Origin: an uncultured Prevotella sp.
GTDB taxonomy: Bacteria > Bacteroidota > Bacteroidia > Bacteroidales > Bacteroidaceae
Assembly (NCBI GenBank): GCA_900314935.1
Contig: OMXE01000004.1
Coordinates: 124,001-188,000, forward strand
Direction of reading: 5' to 3'
DNA: 64,000 nucleotides
Part shown: one piece after another, positions 42,467 to 50,840 of the stretch
Numbering within the stretch: the stretch's first letter is position 1
Layout of the letters: every line of letters begins with the position of its first letter
Program-made: the position numbers and the translations under genes
Notes under the pieces: model-generated
What the model was told of the DNA's origin: nothing
Database searches by the model: none
Seen by the model: the letters and a program-made list of their open reading frames with translations, nothing else

Positions 42467-45226
42467 ATGGAATTAGCAAGCAAGTATGATCCACGGGAGG
42501 TGGAATCAAAATGGTACCAGTATTGGATTGACAACAAACTGTTCAGTTCGAAACCGGATGGTAGAGAACCTTATACAATTGTCATACCACCGCCAAACGT
42601 AACTGGTGTACTCCACATGGGTCACATGCTTAACAATACCATTCAGGATATTCTCGTAAGACGAGCCCGAATGGAGGGCAAGAACGCATGCTGGGTTCCA
42701 GGAACCGACCATGCCAGTATTGCAACAGAAGCCAAGGTAGTGAAGAAACTGGCTGAACAGGGAATCAAGAAACACGACCTGACACGCGATGAGTTCCTGA
42801 AACACGCATGGGACTGGACACATGAGCATGGTGGAATCATCCTGAAGCAGTTGCGCCGTCTGGGTGCATCATGCGATTGGGACAGAACAGCCTTCACCAT
42901 GGATGAGACACGTTCTAAGAGTGTCATCAAGGTGTTTGTGGATCTTTATAACAAAGGACTTATCTACCGCGGTATGCGTATGGTAAACTGGGATCCCAAA
43001 GCACTGACAGCTCTCTCCACTGAGGAGGTGGTATACAAAGAGGAACAGAGTCATTTGTTCCATTTGAAATATTACGTAGATGGACTAGAAAAACTAGATA
43101 ATCTAGAAAAACTAGAAGAGCAAGGCAACATCATCCACAAAGATGAGAAAGGCTACTATGCCGTTGTGGCCACCACTCGTCCTGAAACCATCATGGGTGA
43201 TACCGCTATGTGTATCAACCCGAAGGATCCCAAGAACCAGTGGCTGAAAGGTCGGAAGGTGATTGTTCCTTTAGTGAACCGTGTTATTCCAGTGATAGAA
43301 GACCGCTACGTGGATATCGAGTTCGGTACGGGCTGTCTGAAGGTTACTCCGGCACACGACACCAACGACTATATGCTGGGCAAGACACACAACCTCGAGA
43401 CCATTGATATCTTCAATGCCGACGGAACGATCTCTGAGCAGAGTCCGATCTATGTGGGCATGGACCGTTTCGACTGTCGCAAGCAGATCACCAAAGATCT
43501 GAAAGAGGCTGGCTTGATGGAGAAGGTAGAGGATTATGTGAACAAGGTAGGTTACTCTGAGCGTAACCCTGATACAGCTATCGAGCCCCGTCTCTCACTC
43601 CAGTGGTTCCTCAAGATGAAGCACTTCGCAGATATCGCCCTGCCACCGGTGCTGAACGGGGAGATGAAGTTCTATCCGCAGAAATATGTGAACACCTACA
43701 AGAACTGGTTGGAGAATATTCAAGACTGGTGTATCTCTCGTCAGTTGTGGTGGGGACACCGTATTCCGGCATATTATTATGGTGAACCTGCTGATGACGC
43801 TTCGGACGAGAAGTTCGTGGTTGCCGAGACAGCAGAGGAAGCACTCGAACTGGCTCGTAAGGAAAGTGGCAACGCCAACCTCACGCTGGCAGACTTAAGA
43901 CAGGATGAGGATGCACTCGATACATGGTTCTCTTCTTGGCTCTGGCCGGTAAGCCTCTTCGACGGAATCAACAACCCTGGTAATGAAGAGATCAACTACT
44001 ACTACCCCACTTCTGATTTGGTGACAGCTCCGGATATTATCTTCTTCTGGGTGGCACGTATGATCATGGCTGGTGAGGAGTATATGGGTACCTTCCCCTT
44101 CAAGAACGTCTATTTCACAGGTATTGTTCGCGATAAGCTCGGACGGAAGATGTCTAAGAGTCTTGGAAACTCCCCCGACCCCATTGAACTGATTGAGAAG
44201 TTCGGCGCCGACGGTGTTCGTATGGGTATGATGCTCTCTGCACCTGCAGGTAATGATATCCTCTTTGATGAGAGTCTGTGTGAACAAGGTCGTAACTTCA
44301 ACAACAAGATCTGGAATGCTTTCCGACTGGTGAAGGGCTGGAAGGTGGAGGATAATACTAGTAATACTAGTTGTACTAGTAGTTCTAGTTCTAGCAATGC
44401 TATTGCCGTTGCATGGTTCGAAGCCAAGATGAAGCAAGTAAATGCTGAGATTGATGACTTGTTCTCGAAGTATCGTATCTCAGAGGCATTGATGGCTGTG
44501 TACAAACTCTTCTGGGATGAGTTCTCAAGCTGGTATCTGGAGATGATTAAGCCTGCCTACATCAACGGCGAGGCTCAGCCAATCGACCGTCAGACATACG
44601 AGGCTACGCTTAACTTCTTCAACAACCTGCTGAAGATGCTGCATCCGTTCATGCCGTTCATCACGGAAGAGCTCTGGCAACATCTTTACGACCGTAAGGA
44701 AGGTGAGAGCATCATGCGCGACTGTCTGAAGATGGAGCGTCTTACAAGCGAAGAAGAGAAACTGATCAATGATATTGAACAGGTGAAGCAGATTGTGTCT
44801 GGTGTTCGTATGGTACGTAGTCAGAAGAATATCGCACCGAAGGAAAAGCTGGAACTGCTCACCGTCAATGCGAACCGCTATGAGACCTACAACGATGTAA
44901 TAGCCAAAATGGGTAACTTGAAGGGTATTACTGTGGTGAAAGAGAAAGCTGCTGACGCCAGTGCTTTCATGGTAGGAACTGATGAGTATGCTGTTCCATT
45001 GGGTGATATGATCGACGTGGCTGCAGAAATCGAAAAGGCAGAAGCACAGCTCAAGCACCTCGAGGGTTTCCTCATGGGTGTGAAGAAGAAGCTCTCCAAC
45101 GAGAAGTTCGTGGCAAACGCTCCTGAAGCCGTTGTGGCCATGGAACGTAAAAAGGAACACGATGCTGAGGAGAAGATTGCTGCTTTGAAAGACAGCATCG
45201 CTGAACTCCAGAAGAAACAATCATAG
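42467..45226 (+). CDS. valS: Valyl-tRNA synthetase
   Basis: A 919-residue class I synthetase. Signature [15 protein letters not shown] (HIGH-like) near residue 50, the editing domain with [12 protein letters not shown], the anticodon-binding part, and [12 protein letters not shown] for tRNA activation. A C-terminal coiled coil begins near residue 850 ([23 protein letters not shown]). Two unusual short-repeat inserts occur: [12 protein letters not shown] (43085-43116) and a Thr/Ser/Asn stretch (44353-44397). Both are in frame and have CTAG-rich DNA. It is followed by the C11 peptidase gene after 7 bp. Confidence 0.97.
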   Translation: MELASKYDPREVESKWYQYWIDNKLFSSKPDGREPYTIVIPPPNVTGVLHMGHMLNNTIQDILVRRARMEGKNACWVPGTDHASIATEAKVVKKLAEQGIKKHDLTRDEFLKHAWDWTHEHGGIILKQLRRLGASCDWDRTAFTMDETRSKSVIKVFVDLYNKGLIYRGMRMVNWDPKALTALSTEEVVYKEEQSHLFHLKYYVDGLEKLDNLEKLEEQGNIIHKDEKGYYAVVATTRPETIMGDTAMCINPKDPKNQWLKGRKVIVPLVNRVIPVIEDRYVDIEFGTGCLKVTPAHDTNDYMLGKTHNLETIDIFNADGTISEQSPIYVGMDRFDCRKQITKDLKEAGLMEKVEDYVNKVGYSERNPDTAIEPRLSLQWFLKMKHFADIALPPVLNGEMKFYPQKYVNTYKNWLENIQDWCISRQLWWGHRIPAYYYGEPADDASDEKFVVAETAEEALELARKESGNANLTLADLRQDEDALDTWFSSWLWPVSLFDGINNPGNEEINYYYPTSDLVTAPDIIFFWVARMIMAGEEYMGTFPFKNVYFTGIVRDKLGRKMSKSLGNSPDPIELIEKFGADGVRMGMMLSAPAGNDILFDESLCEQGRNFNNKIWNAFRLVKGWKVEDNTSNTSCTSSSSSSNAIAVAWFEAKMKQVNAEIDDLFSKYRISEALMAVYKLFWDEFSSWYLEMIKPAYINGEAQPIDRQTYEATLNFFNNLLKMLHPFMPFITEELWQHLYDRKEGESIMRDCLKMERLTSEEEKLINDIEQVKQIVSGVRMVRSQKNIAPKEKLELLTVNANRYETYNDVIAKMGNLKGITVVKEKAADASAFMVGTDEYAVPLGDMIDVAAEIEKAEAQLKHLEGFLMGVKKKLSNEKFVANAPEAVVAMERKKEHDAEEKIAALKDSIAELQKKQS
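43085..43116 (+). repeat. 18-bp-period CTAG repeat inside valS
   Basis: CTAGAAAAACTAGA at 43085-43098 and exactly again at 43103-43116, encoding [12 protein letters not shown]. Confidence 0.8.
44353..44397 (+). repeat. 9-bp-period ACTAGT repeat inside valS
   Basis: Repeated AATACTAGT-type units, degenerating to TCTAGT, encode a Thr/Ser/Asn stretch ([16 protein letters not shown]). Confidence 0.8.
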
Positions 45227-45233
45227 TATAGAT

Positions 45234-46466
45234 ATGAAGAAAGCAGTCCTCCTATTCCTCATCGCCTTCTCCATGGTTGCTTGTCATAAGCATCATGATG
45301 AACCAGAACCTGTCAAGGATTCTGAATTCACCATACTGATGTACATGCCGTGGTCGAAATCAGGTAGCAATGACAATATCTATTCATGCTTCCTGAAGAA
45401 CATCAGCGGTATGAAAACAGCTATCGAATATGAGAGAGGACTGGGAAATAGGAGGTTTCTTGTATTGATTGCAACGAATGAAAGTCGCGCATATCTAATT
45501 GATATCAAATACAAGAACGGAGCATGTGTAAATGATACCATCAAGACCTATACAGGCTTGACAGGCGGCAACTACACCTCTGTTTCCGGACTGACTTCTT
45601 TCTTCAACGATGTCAAGGCTGAAGCCCCTGCAAGTTCATATGCCCTTATCATCGGCAGTCATGCATGCGGATGGATTCCTGCTGGTCAGAGAGTTGGTGC
45701 CAAACGCTATGTCTCTCTGGCACGAGGTACTAAAGCCGAAGAAGAGAACTTGCCATTGATCGAGACCCGCTGGTTTGGCAATCCCTCATCAGAAACATAT
45801 CAGACGAATATCAGTACGCTGGCAGCTGCCATCAGGAACTCCTTCCAGCACACAGAGTATATCCTGTTTGACGACTGCTACATGTCAAACATCGAGGTGG
45901 CTTATGAGCTGAAGGATGTTTCCGACTATCTCATCGCCTCCACTTGTGAGGTGATGCTGGCAGGAATGCCATATGCTACGATCGGTTCTTCGTTGATGAA
46001 GAAAGACTATAACGGTATAGCCGAGGGATTCTACAATTTCTATAAGGATTATGTGAACGACCAAGGAGTACCTCGTAACTATGGAACGATTGGTGTTACT
46101 AAACTCAGCGAGGTTGGGGAAACGGTTAACCTCATGAAACAGATCAACAACCAGTTCTCCTTTGATGGTAATATCGATGAAATACAAAGACTTGACGGCT
46201 ATACACCAACTATTTTCTTCGACATGGGCGACTATGTGAAGACGTTGTGTAAGGACGCCACCTTATACGCAGCATTTGAGAGCCAGATGAAAAAGATGGT
46301 TCCCTATAAGCGTTGTACGGATGAGTTCTTCTCTCAACCATCTCTGTGGGAGAAGTATACTATACCCATCGACGCTTTCTCGGGAATCACCATCTCTGAC
46401 CCGTCAATGAACAGTAGCGCCACTAACCACCTGAAGACAACAGGTTGGTGGGAAGCTACGCACTAA
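45234..46466 (+). CDS. Clostripain-like cysteine peptidase (C11), lipoprotein
   Basis: A 410-residue lipoprotein (signal peptide ending AFSMVACHKHH). The C11 catalytic pair is visible: His in LIIGSHACGWIPA and Cys in ILFDDCYMSNIEVAYELKDV. The Asp/Thr-rich start LMYMPWSKSGSNDN and FDMGDYVK are in the family pattern. By family it cleaves after Arg or Lys and is activated by self-cleavage. It is 7 bp after valS but probably lipid-anchored, so it has no functional link to it. Confidence 0.88.
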   Translation: MKKAVLLFLIAFSMVACHKHHDEPEPVKDSEFTILMYMPWSKSGSNDNIYSCFLKNISGMKTAIEYERGLGNRRFLVLIATNESRAYLIDIKYKNGACVNDTIKTYTGLTGGNYTSVSGLTSFFNDVKAEAPASSYALIIGSHACGWIPAGQRVGAKRYVSLARGTKAEEENLPLIETRWFGNPSSETYQTNISTLAAAIRNSFQHTEYILFDDCYMSNIEVAYELKDVSDYLIASTCEVMLAGMPYATIGSSLMKKDYNGIAEGFYNFYKDYVNDQGVPRNYGTIGVTKLSEVGETVNLMKQINNQFSFDGNIDEIQRLDGYTPTIFFDMGDYVKTLCKDATLYAAFESQMKKMVPYKRCTDEFFSQPSLWEKYTIPIDAFSGITISDPSMNSSATNHLKTTGWWEATH

Positions 46467-46478
46467 GTATATTTCGCT

Positions 46479-47129
46479 TTACCGAAGTTTTGAGTTGTCA
46501 AGTTGCTTAGGACAAAAATCCGTAAACGGACAACGGTCGCAAAGAGGTAAACGACTCTGGCAGACATATCTCCCATGAAGCAATAGCCAGTGATGGGCAT
46601 CGGCACGGTCTTCCTCAGGAATATGCCTACACAACTCCTTCTCTACCTTCTCTGGCGTATCCGCATCTTTAGATACCAATCCCAATCGATGACTGACACG
46701 ATACACATGGGTGTCAACAGCTATGGCGCTTTTTCCATAACCTACAGCTTGGATCACGTTGGCGGTCTTGCGTCCTACACCAGGTAACTTGATCAAATCA
46801 TTCATCTCTGTGGGTACTTCCCCATTGAAGACTTCCATAATCATACGTGACATCTCTGAAAGATGACGCGATTTGGAATTAGGATAGCTCACACTCTTCA
46901 CGTACTCCAGGATCTCTTCCGGTTCAGCCAATGCCATACTCTTTGCGTCAGGGTAACGACTGAAAAGAGCTGGCGTTACTTGATTGACACGTTTGTCTGT
47001 ACACTGAGCACTCAACAAGGTAGCAACCAGCAGCTGGAATACGCTGCCGAACTCCAGTTCCGTACTCACATGAGGCATGCGTTCCCGGAAATACTTCAGT
47101 AGATAGTCGTATCGCTCTTGACGTTTCAT
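46479..47129 (-). CDS. nth: Endonuclease III
   Basis: A 216-residue DNA glycosylase/AP lyase for oxidised pyrimidines. Helix-hairpin-helix LPGVGRKTANVIQAVGYG with the catalytic Lys in GRKTAN, catalytic Asp in AIAVDTHVYRVSHRLGL, and the 4Fe-4S cluster C-x6-C-x2-C-x5-C (CQSRLPLCDRCPFTDFC). It is convergent with the C11 peptidase gene. Upstream on its strand is the OmpH-like gene, separated by a terminator. Confidence 0.97.
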   Translation of the reverse strand: MKRQERYDYLLKYFRERMPHVSTELEFGSVFQLLVATLLSAQCTDKRVNQVTPALFSRYPDAKSMALAEPEEILEYVKSVSYPNSKSRHLSEMSRMIMEVFNGEVPTEMNDLIKLPGVGRKTANVIQAVGYGKSAIAVDTHVYRVSHRLGLVSKDADTPEKVEKELCRHIPEEDRADAHHWLLLHGRYVCQSRLPLCDRCPFTDFCPKQLDNSKLR

Positions 47130-47141
47130 AGGTTATATATC

Positions 47142-47216
47142 TAAAAAGAACTATGTCAAAATGCAACACTGAATGAGTCTATATCAGAAAGACTCCGGAT
47201 GCGTTTTGACACAGTT
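47142..47216 (-). terminator. Terminator after the OmpH-like gene
   Basis: On the minus strand AACTGTGTCAAAACGCA (47200-47216) pairs with TGCATTTTGACATAGTT (47149-47165) with two mismatches, followed by CTTTTTAG. It separates the OmpH-like gene from nth. Confidence 0.75.
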
Positions 47217-47240
47217 CTCAGAATGAATCAGAAGAAACAA

Positions 47241-47852
47241 TTATTTCTTCTCTGTTTTCTTCTCTGCTGTTGCAGCAGCAGCCTTGCTCTTATATGCCTT
47301 GTTCAAGCCATTGATCACATCGGCTGTGATATCGTAAACCTTGTCGGCATACAGAATATTGTCACCAGCCTTGGAGAGGATGATTGAATATTTCTTTTTG
47401 GCATTATAGCTGGCAAGGAAATGCTGAATGCTGTCGCGCAGGGCTTCATTGAACTTGTCAGTCTCTGTCTGGAACTCATTTCCCAGACGCTGCTGGAGAG
47501 CCTGAAGATCAGCCTGCTGCTTCTGCAGACCAGCGTTCACTGCCTCTGCCTGCTGCTGGGTGTACTTGTTGTTCTGGATATCCTGCTGGAACTTCACGGC
47601 TGCAGCCTGCAGACTCTGTCCCTTCTGGTTGATCGTGTTCTGGATGTTCTGGCTCTTCTTCTCAAGGATCTTTGTATACTCCTTGCAGAACTGATACTGT
47701 GACATGATAGAGTCAACCTCCACATAGGCAATCTTCATCTCTGTAGCTGCACTATCTGACGACTGAGACTTCTCATCCATCTTGGGAGCCTGGTTGTTAC
47801 AAGAGGCCAGCACACATGCTGCGGCAATGGCCATAAAAGCAATTTTTCTCAT
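47241..47852 (-). CDS. OmpH/Skp-family lipoprotein
   Basis: A 203-residue protein. Lipoprotein signal (MRKIAFMAIAAACVLASCNN), then VAYVEVDSIMSQYQF-like start of OmpH (IAYVEVDSI) and a long charged/Gln-rich coiled coil (ILEKKSQNIQNTINQKGQSLQAAAVKFQQD, AGLQKQQADLQALQQRLGNEFQ). It ends with the conserved ILSKAGDNILYADKVYDITADVINGLNKAY. Skp-like chaperones hold unfolded outer-membrane proteins in the periplasm. Lipid anchoring is different from the classic soluble Skp. The frame opens at 47942, but the signal peptide sets 47852. Confidence 0.9.
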   Translation of the reverse strand: MRKIAFMAIAAACVLASCNNQAPKMDEKSQSSDSAATEMKIAYVEVDSIMSQYQFCKEYTKILEKKSQNIQNTINQKGQSLQAAAVKFQQDIQNNKYTQQQAEAVNAGLQKQQADLQALQQRLGNEFQTETDKFNEALRDSIQHFLASYNAKKKYSIILSKAGDNILYADKVYDITADVINGLNKAYKSKAAAATAEKKTEKK

Positions 47853-47880
47853 TGTTATTACTGTTTTGATTATATTTCCA

Positions 47881-48075
47881 TTAATAAGCCTTACCGCTTT
47901 CACGTGCTTCCTTATCCTGATCCAACACACAATGAATGCCACGGTCTTTCATGGCCTGACTGTCGTGGATATGCATGGACGTAAACTCCCCGTCTTTCCT
48001 GACAAAGAGTTTGATGCACAATAATGCTAAACTGATAGCAATTATTAACACGGTTATGACTAGAATTTCTGCCAT
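47881..48075 (-). CDS. Small 64-residue membrane protein
   Basis: A 64-residue protein with one N-terminal membrane helix (ILVITVLIIAISLALLCIKLF) and a cytoplasmic or periplasmic polar tail (RKDGEFTSMHIHDSQAMKDRGIHCVLDQDKEARESGKAY). It is 28 bp upstream of the OmpH-like gene and likely cotranscribed. The longer frame to 48252 runs through the promoter and is rejected. Function unknown. A TATCTTTG box at 48118-48125 precedes it. Confidence 0.65.
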   Translation of the reverse strand: MAEILVITVLIIAISLALLCIKLFVRKDGEFTSMHIHDSQAMKDRGIHCVLDQDKEARESGKAY

Positions 48076-48081
48076 TTTTAG

Positions 48082-48125
48082 TATCTTTGCAAATGGATTG
48101 CAACATAAAATCGGTTGCAAAGATA
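48082..48125. promoter_or_regulatory. Inverted -7 boxes facing each other (small membrane gene/pepD)
   Basis: TATCTTTGCAA (48082-48092) and its exact reverse complement TTGCAAAGATA (48115-48125) form an inverted repeat. The plus box points to pepD and the minus box to the small membrane gene; predicted 5' ends (48096 and 48111) would overlap by about 16 nt. Confidence 0.6.
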
Positions 48126-48175
48126 CGAATAATTGTGTGAATACAAAAGTATTAAAACTATAAAAGAACAAAAAT

Positions 48176-49633
48176 ATGGAAAAAAGTAACTTAAAACCTA
48201 CTTGCGTCTTCGAACAATTCGCAAAGATTAACCAAATTCCTCGACCCAGCAAGCGCGAGGAAAAGATGATCAGCTATCTGAAAGCGTTTGGTGAGAGCCA
48301 TGGATTAGAGACCGTTATAGACGAAACAGGTAATGTCATCATCCGTAAACCTGCCACACCTGGTTATGAGAATCGTGAGACCGTCATCCTGCAGAGTCAT
48401 ATGGATATGGTGTGTGAGAAGCTGGTGGATATTGACTTCGATTTCGATAAAGATGCCATTCAGACCTACGTTGATGGTGAATGGCTGAAGGCTAAAGGTA
48501 CCACATTGGGTGCTGACGATGGTATCGGTTGTGCCATAGAACTGGCCATACTTGATTCCAATGAGATTGAGCACGGACCATTGGAGTGTGTCTTCACCCG
48601 TGATGAAGAGACAGGACTTACAGGAGCTGAAGGAATGAAGTCGGGATTCATGACGGGTAATATGCTGATCAATCTCGACTCAGAGGATGAAGGTCAGATA
48701 TTCGTTTCTTGTGCCGGCGGACGAAACACTACTGCAACATTCCATTTCCAGAAAGAAGAAGCCCCGGCCGGTCTGTTCTTCCTCAAAGCTTCCTTAAAGG
48801 GTCTTATTGGCGGTCATTCCGGTGACGACATCAATAAGAAACGCGCAAACGCCATCAAGGTACTCGCCCGCTTCCTCTACCAGACGCAGGAAAGATATGG
48901 ATTGCGACTTGCCAGCTTCAACGGCGGTAAGCTTCACAACGCCATTCCTCGTGACGGTGTCATCGTATTCGGTGTAGCCAATGATGCAAAGGAACAGGTA
49001 CGTGCCGACTGGAATGTGTTTGCTGCCCAGATTGAAGAGGAATACCACGTTACAGAGAAAACCATGCAGTTCAATATGGAGAGCACAGAAGCTGAGAACG
49101 TCCTGCCGTTGACAACCAGTACGAAACTGATCCAGGCTCTTCAGGCTGTTGATAATGGTGTCTTCGCCATGTGTCAGGATGAGGAACTGGCATGGTTGGT
49201 TGAGACCTCCAACAACGTAGCCAGCGTGGAAACGACAGATGGCGAAGTACGTATCGTCGCCAGTCAGCGCAGTAACGTGATGAGTGCCCTTGACAACCAG
49301 GCTGCCACCATCAAGGCGGTGTTCCAACTCGCCGGTGCCAAGGTGGTACAAGGTGACGGTTATCCTGCATGGAAGATGAATCCCAACAGTGCACTCACAG
49401 CCCTGACCGTTGAGACCTACAAGAAACTGTTCGGCAAAGATCCGCAGGTACTGGGTATTCATGCAGGACTTGAATGCGGTCTTTTCTCTGAAAAGTACCC
49501 CCATCTCGACATGGTCAGCTTCGGTCCTACCCTTCGCGGTGTGCATTCGCCCGATGAGCGTTTGTTGATTCCAACGGTTCAGATGGTATGGGACCACCTG
49601 CTGGAAATCCTCAAGAACATCCCTGTCAAGTAA
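48176..49633 (+). CDS. pepD: Aminoacyl-histidine dipeptidase (PepD, M20C)
   Basis: A 485-residue cytoplasmic zinc dipeptidase with broad dipeptide range including X-His. Metal-binding motifs: LQSHMDMVCEKLVDIDF (His, Asp), LGADDGIGCAIELAI (Asp), VFTRDEETGLTGAEGM (Glu-Glu), NLDSEDEGQIFVSCAGG, and late CGLFSEKYPHLDMVSFGPTLRGVHSPDE. Length is typical. The lipoprotein gene follows after 6 bp. Confidence 0.95.
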   Translation: MEKSNLKPTCVFEQFAKINQIPRPSKREEKMISYLKAFGESHGLETVIDETGNVIIRKPATPGYENRETVILQSHMDMVCEKLVDIDFDFDKDAIQTYVDGEWLKAKGTTLGADDGIGCAIELAILDSNEIEHGPLECVFTRDEETGLTGAEGMKSGFMTGNMLINLDSEDEGQIFVSCAGGRNTTATFHFQKEEAPAGLFFLKASLKGLIGGHSGDDINKKRANAIKVLARFLYQTQERYGLRLASFNGGKLHNAIPRDGVIVFGVANDAKEQVRADWNVFAAQIEEEYHVTEKTMQFNMESTEAENVLPLTTSTKLIQALQAVDNGVFAMCQDEELAWLVETSNNVASVETTDGEVRIVASQRSNVMSALDNQAATIKAVFQLAGAKVVQGDGYPAWKMNPNSALTALTVETYKKLFGKDPQVLGIHAGLECGLFSEKYPHLDMVSFGPTLRGVHSPDERLLIPTVQMVWDHLLEILKNIPVK

Positions 49634-49639
49634 CCGGTT

Positions 49640-50008
49640 ATGAAGAAAACACTTCTCATCATCCTATCTGTCATGTTGTTCGCCTCCTGTGGCGAGCAAC
49701 ACAAGGCAGAGGGTATAGTCAAACAGTTCCTGAACGAGAACCTGGTGAATAGTGAATACAAGGCTCAATACGGGAAGCTGGGTCATACGCAGAAGATTGA
49801 TGACCTGAAGTTACGCAGTATGCGCCAAGCAACACAGCAATCCGACAAGCTGTTCAAGAAGTCAGTTCAATACGGTACTTACCAAGAACTGTCACAGTTG
49901 CTATTCATCCGAACAACCATTATTCAGGACAAAGACACGTTCATCAGAACCATCTATCTCCATCCGGAGCTCCATGATGATGGTGTCTTGGCTATCAAGG
50001 AGAACTAA
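49640..50008 (+). CDS. Small lipoprotein of unknown function
   Basis: A 122-residue lipoprotein: signal peptide LLIILSVMLFASCGEQH. The body (IVKQFLNENLVNSEYKAQYGKLGHTQKIDD, QATQQSDKLFKKSVQYG, FIRTTIIQDKDTFIRTIYL) looks like a small alpha-beta protein. I do not recognise its family. It is 6 bp after pepD, so it is probably cotranscribed. Confidence 0.7.
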   Translation: MKKTLLIILSVMLFASCGEQHKAEGIVKQFLNENLVNSEYKAQYGKLGHTQKIDDLKLRSMRQATQQSDKLFKKSVQYGTYQELSQLLFIRTTIIQDKDTFIRTIYLHPELHDDGVLAIKEN

Positions 50009-50048
50009 AAAAATGCTCCTGTTGGCGTATCACTACGCTGACAGGAGC
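50006..50048 (-). terminator. Terminator after the sigma gene at 50133
   Basis: On the minus strand GCTCCTGTCAGCGTA pairs with TACGCCAACAGGAGC (50015-50048), followed by ATTTTTTT. The hairpin would also fold in plus-strand RNA just after the lipoprotein stop. A second small hairpin (AAACCTA/TAGGTTT) lies at about 50060-50092. Confidence 0.85.
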
Positions 50049-50132
50049 TTGTTAACCTTAAAAACCTACCTATCGATAATTCGAATAGGTTTCTTTACCT
50101 TATATATATAACGTACCTATAATAATCTACTG

Positions 50133-50654
50133 CTATGCCAACATCCTTTCAACATACTTTCTTACTTCCTTGCGGGCCGATCCCAAGCGATGCTCAACAC
50201 TCTTATAGTTGAGGTTTAACGTCTTGGAGATGGTCGAAACCGGAAGATCGTCGATGAAATTCATGCGATATACCTGGCGTTGGTTATCTGTAAGACGGGC
50301 TATACCCCGCTCCAGTATCTCGGTAATCTCTGTCACACTAAACACAGATGCCACATCGATATCATCATCATTGATTGACGATTGCAGGTAATGCTCATAT
50401 TCGTCAAAGATTCTATGCCGGCGCCAATGATCAAAGATCAGATTGCGGGCAACCGTATAGACCAGACAAGGCAGTGTGATGACAGAAATCATTTTGTCAC
50501 TATTCAACAGACGAAGAAAGACATTCTGAACGATGTCCTCAGCATCGTCAGCATTCTTAACCTGCTTATGGACGAATCCTAACAATTCGTCAAAATGAGC
50601 AGTGTAATAGTCCGCTATAATTTGTCTTTTCCCTTGTTGTTCTTCCATGATCAT
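50133..50654 (-). CDS. ECF-type RNA polymerase sigma-70 factor (fourth)
   Basis: A 173-residue sigma factor. Region 2: FDELLGFVHKQVKNADDAEDIVQNVFLRLLNSDK and LVYTVARNLIFDHWRRHRIFDEYEHYLQ. Region 4: ARLTDNQRQVYRMNFIDDLPVSTISKTLNLNYKSVEHRLGSARKEV. It resembles the sigma factors linked to FecR-type regulators, but no FecR gene is next to it. The frame opens at 50711; a TATCTTTG at 50678-50685 puts transcription start near 50671, so ATG 50654 or 50648 is the start. It is divergent from htpG and has its own terminator. Confidence 0.92.
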   Translation of the reverse strand: MIMEEQQGKRQIIADYYTAHFDELLGFVHKQVKNADDAEDIVQNVFLRLLNSDKMISVITLPCLVYTVARNLIFDHWRRHRIFDEYEHYLQSSINDDDIDVASVFSVTEITEILERGIARLTDNQRQVYRMNFIDDLPVSTISKTLNLNYKSVEHRLGSARKEVRKYVERMLA

Positions 50655-50677
50655 CTTACTGCCTTTGGAAGGCATTG

Positions 50678-50685
50678 CAAAGATA
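50678..50685 (-). promoter_or_regulatory. -7 box of the fourth sigma gene
   Basis: TATCTTTG on the minus strand. The leader to ATG 50654 is about 17 nt. Confidence 0.65.
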
Positions 50686-50784
50686 ATGAAAAAATTGTTT
50701 CGTGTCATCATTTCTCATGATAAAAAATGTAAAAGAAACAATTAATCGCTATTTTGGTAACATATCAAATAATTCTTCCTTACT

Positions 50785-50801
50785 TTGGCACGGATTTTGT
50801 A
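50785..50801 (+). promoter_or_regulatory. Sigma-54-like promoter of htpG
   Basis: TTGGCACGGATTTTGTA matches the sigma-54 consensus YTGGCACGrNNNTTGCW except for one base (TTGT for TTGC), with the correct spacing between GG (50787-50788) and the -12 dinucleotide (50799-50800). Transcription start would be near 50812 and the leader about 29 nt. No TAnnTTTG box was found. Confidence 0.65.
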
Positions 50802-50840
50802 AGTTACTGTGTAAATAATCAAATTAATAATAATACATTT

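Noticed and set aside
47881..48252. Longer 123-residue version of the small membrane protein
   Set aside because: Its extra N-part crosses the predicted promoter and the start of pepD; the 64-residue version fits the promoter and has a normal signal-anchor start.
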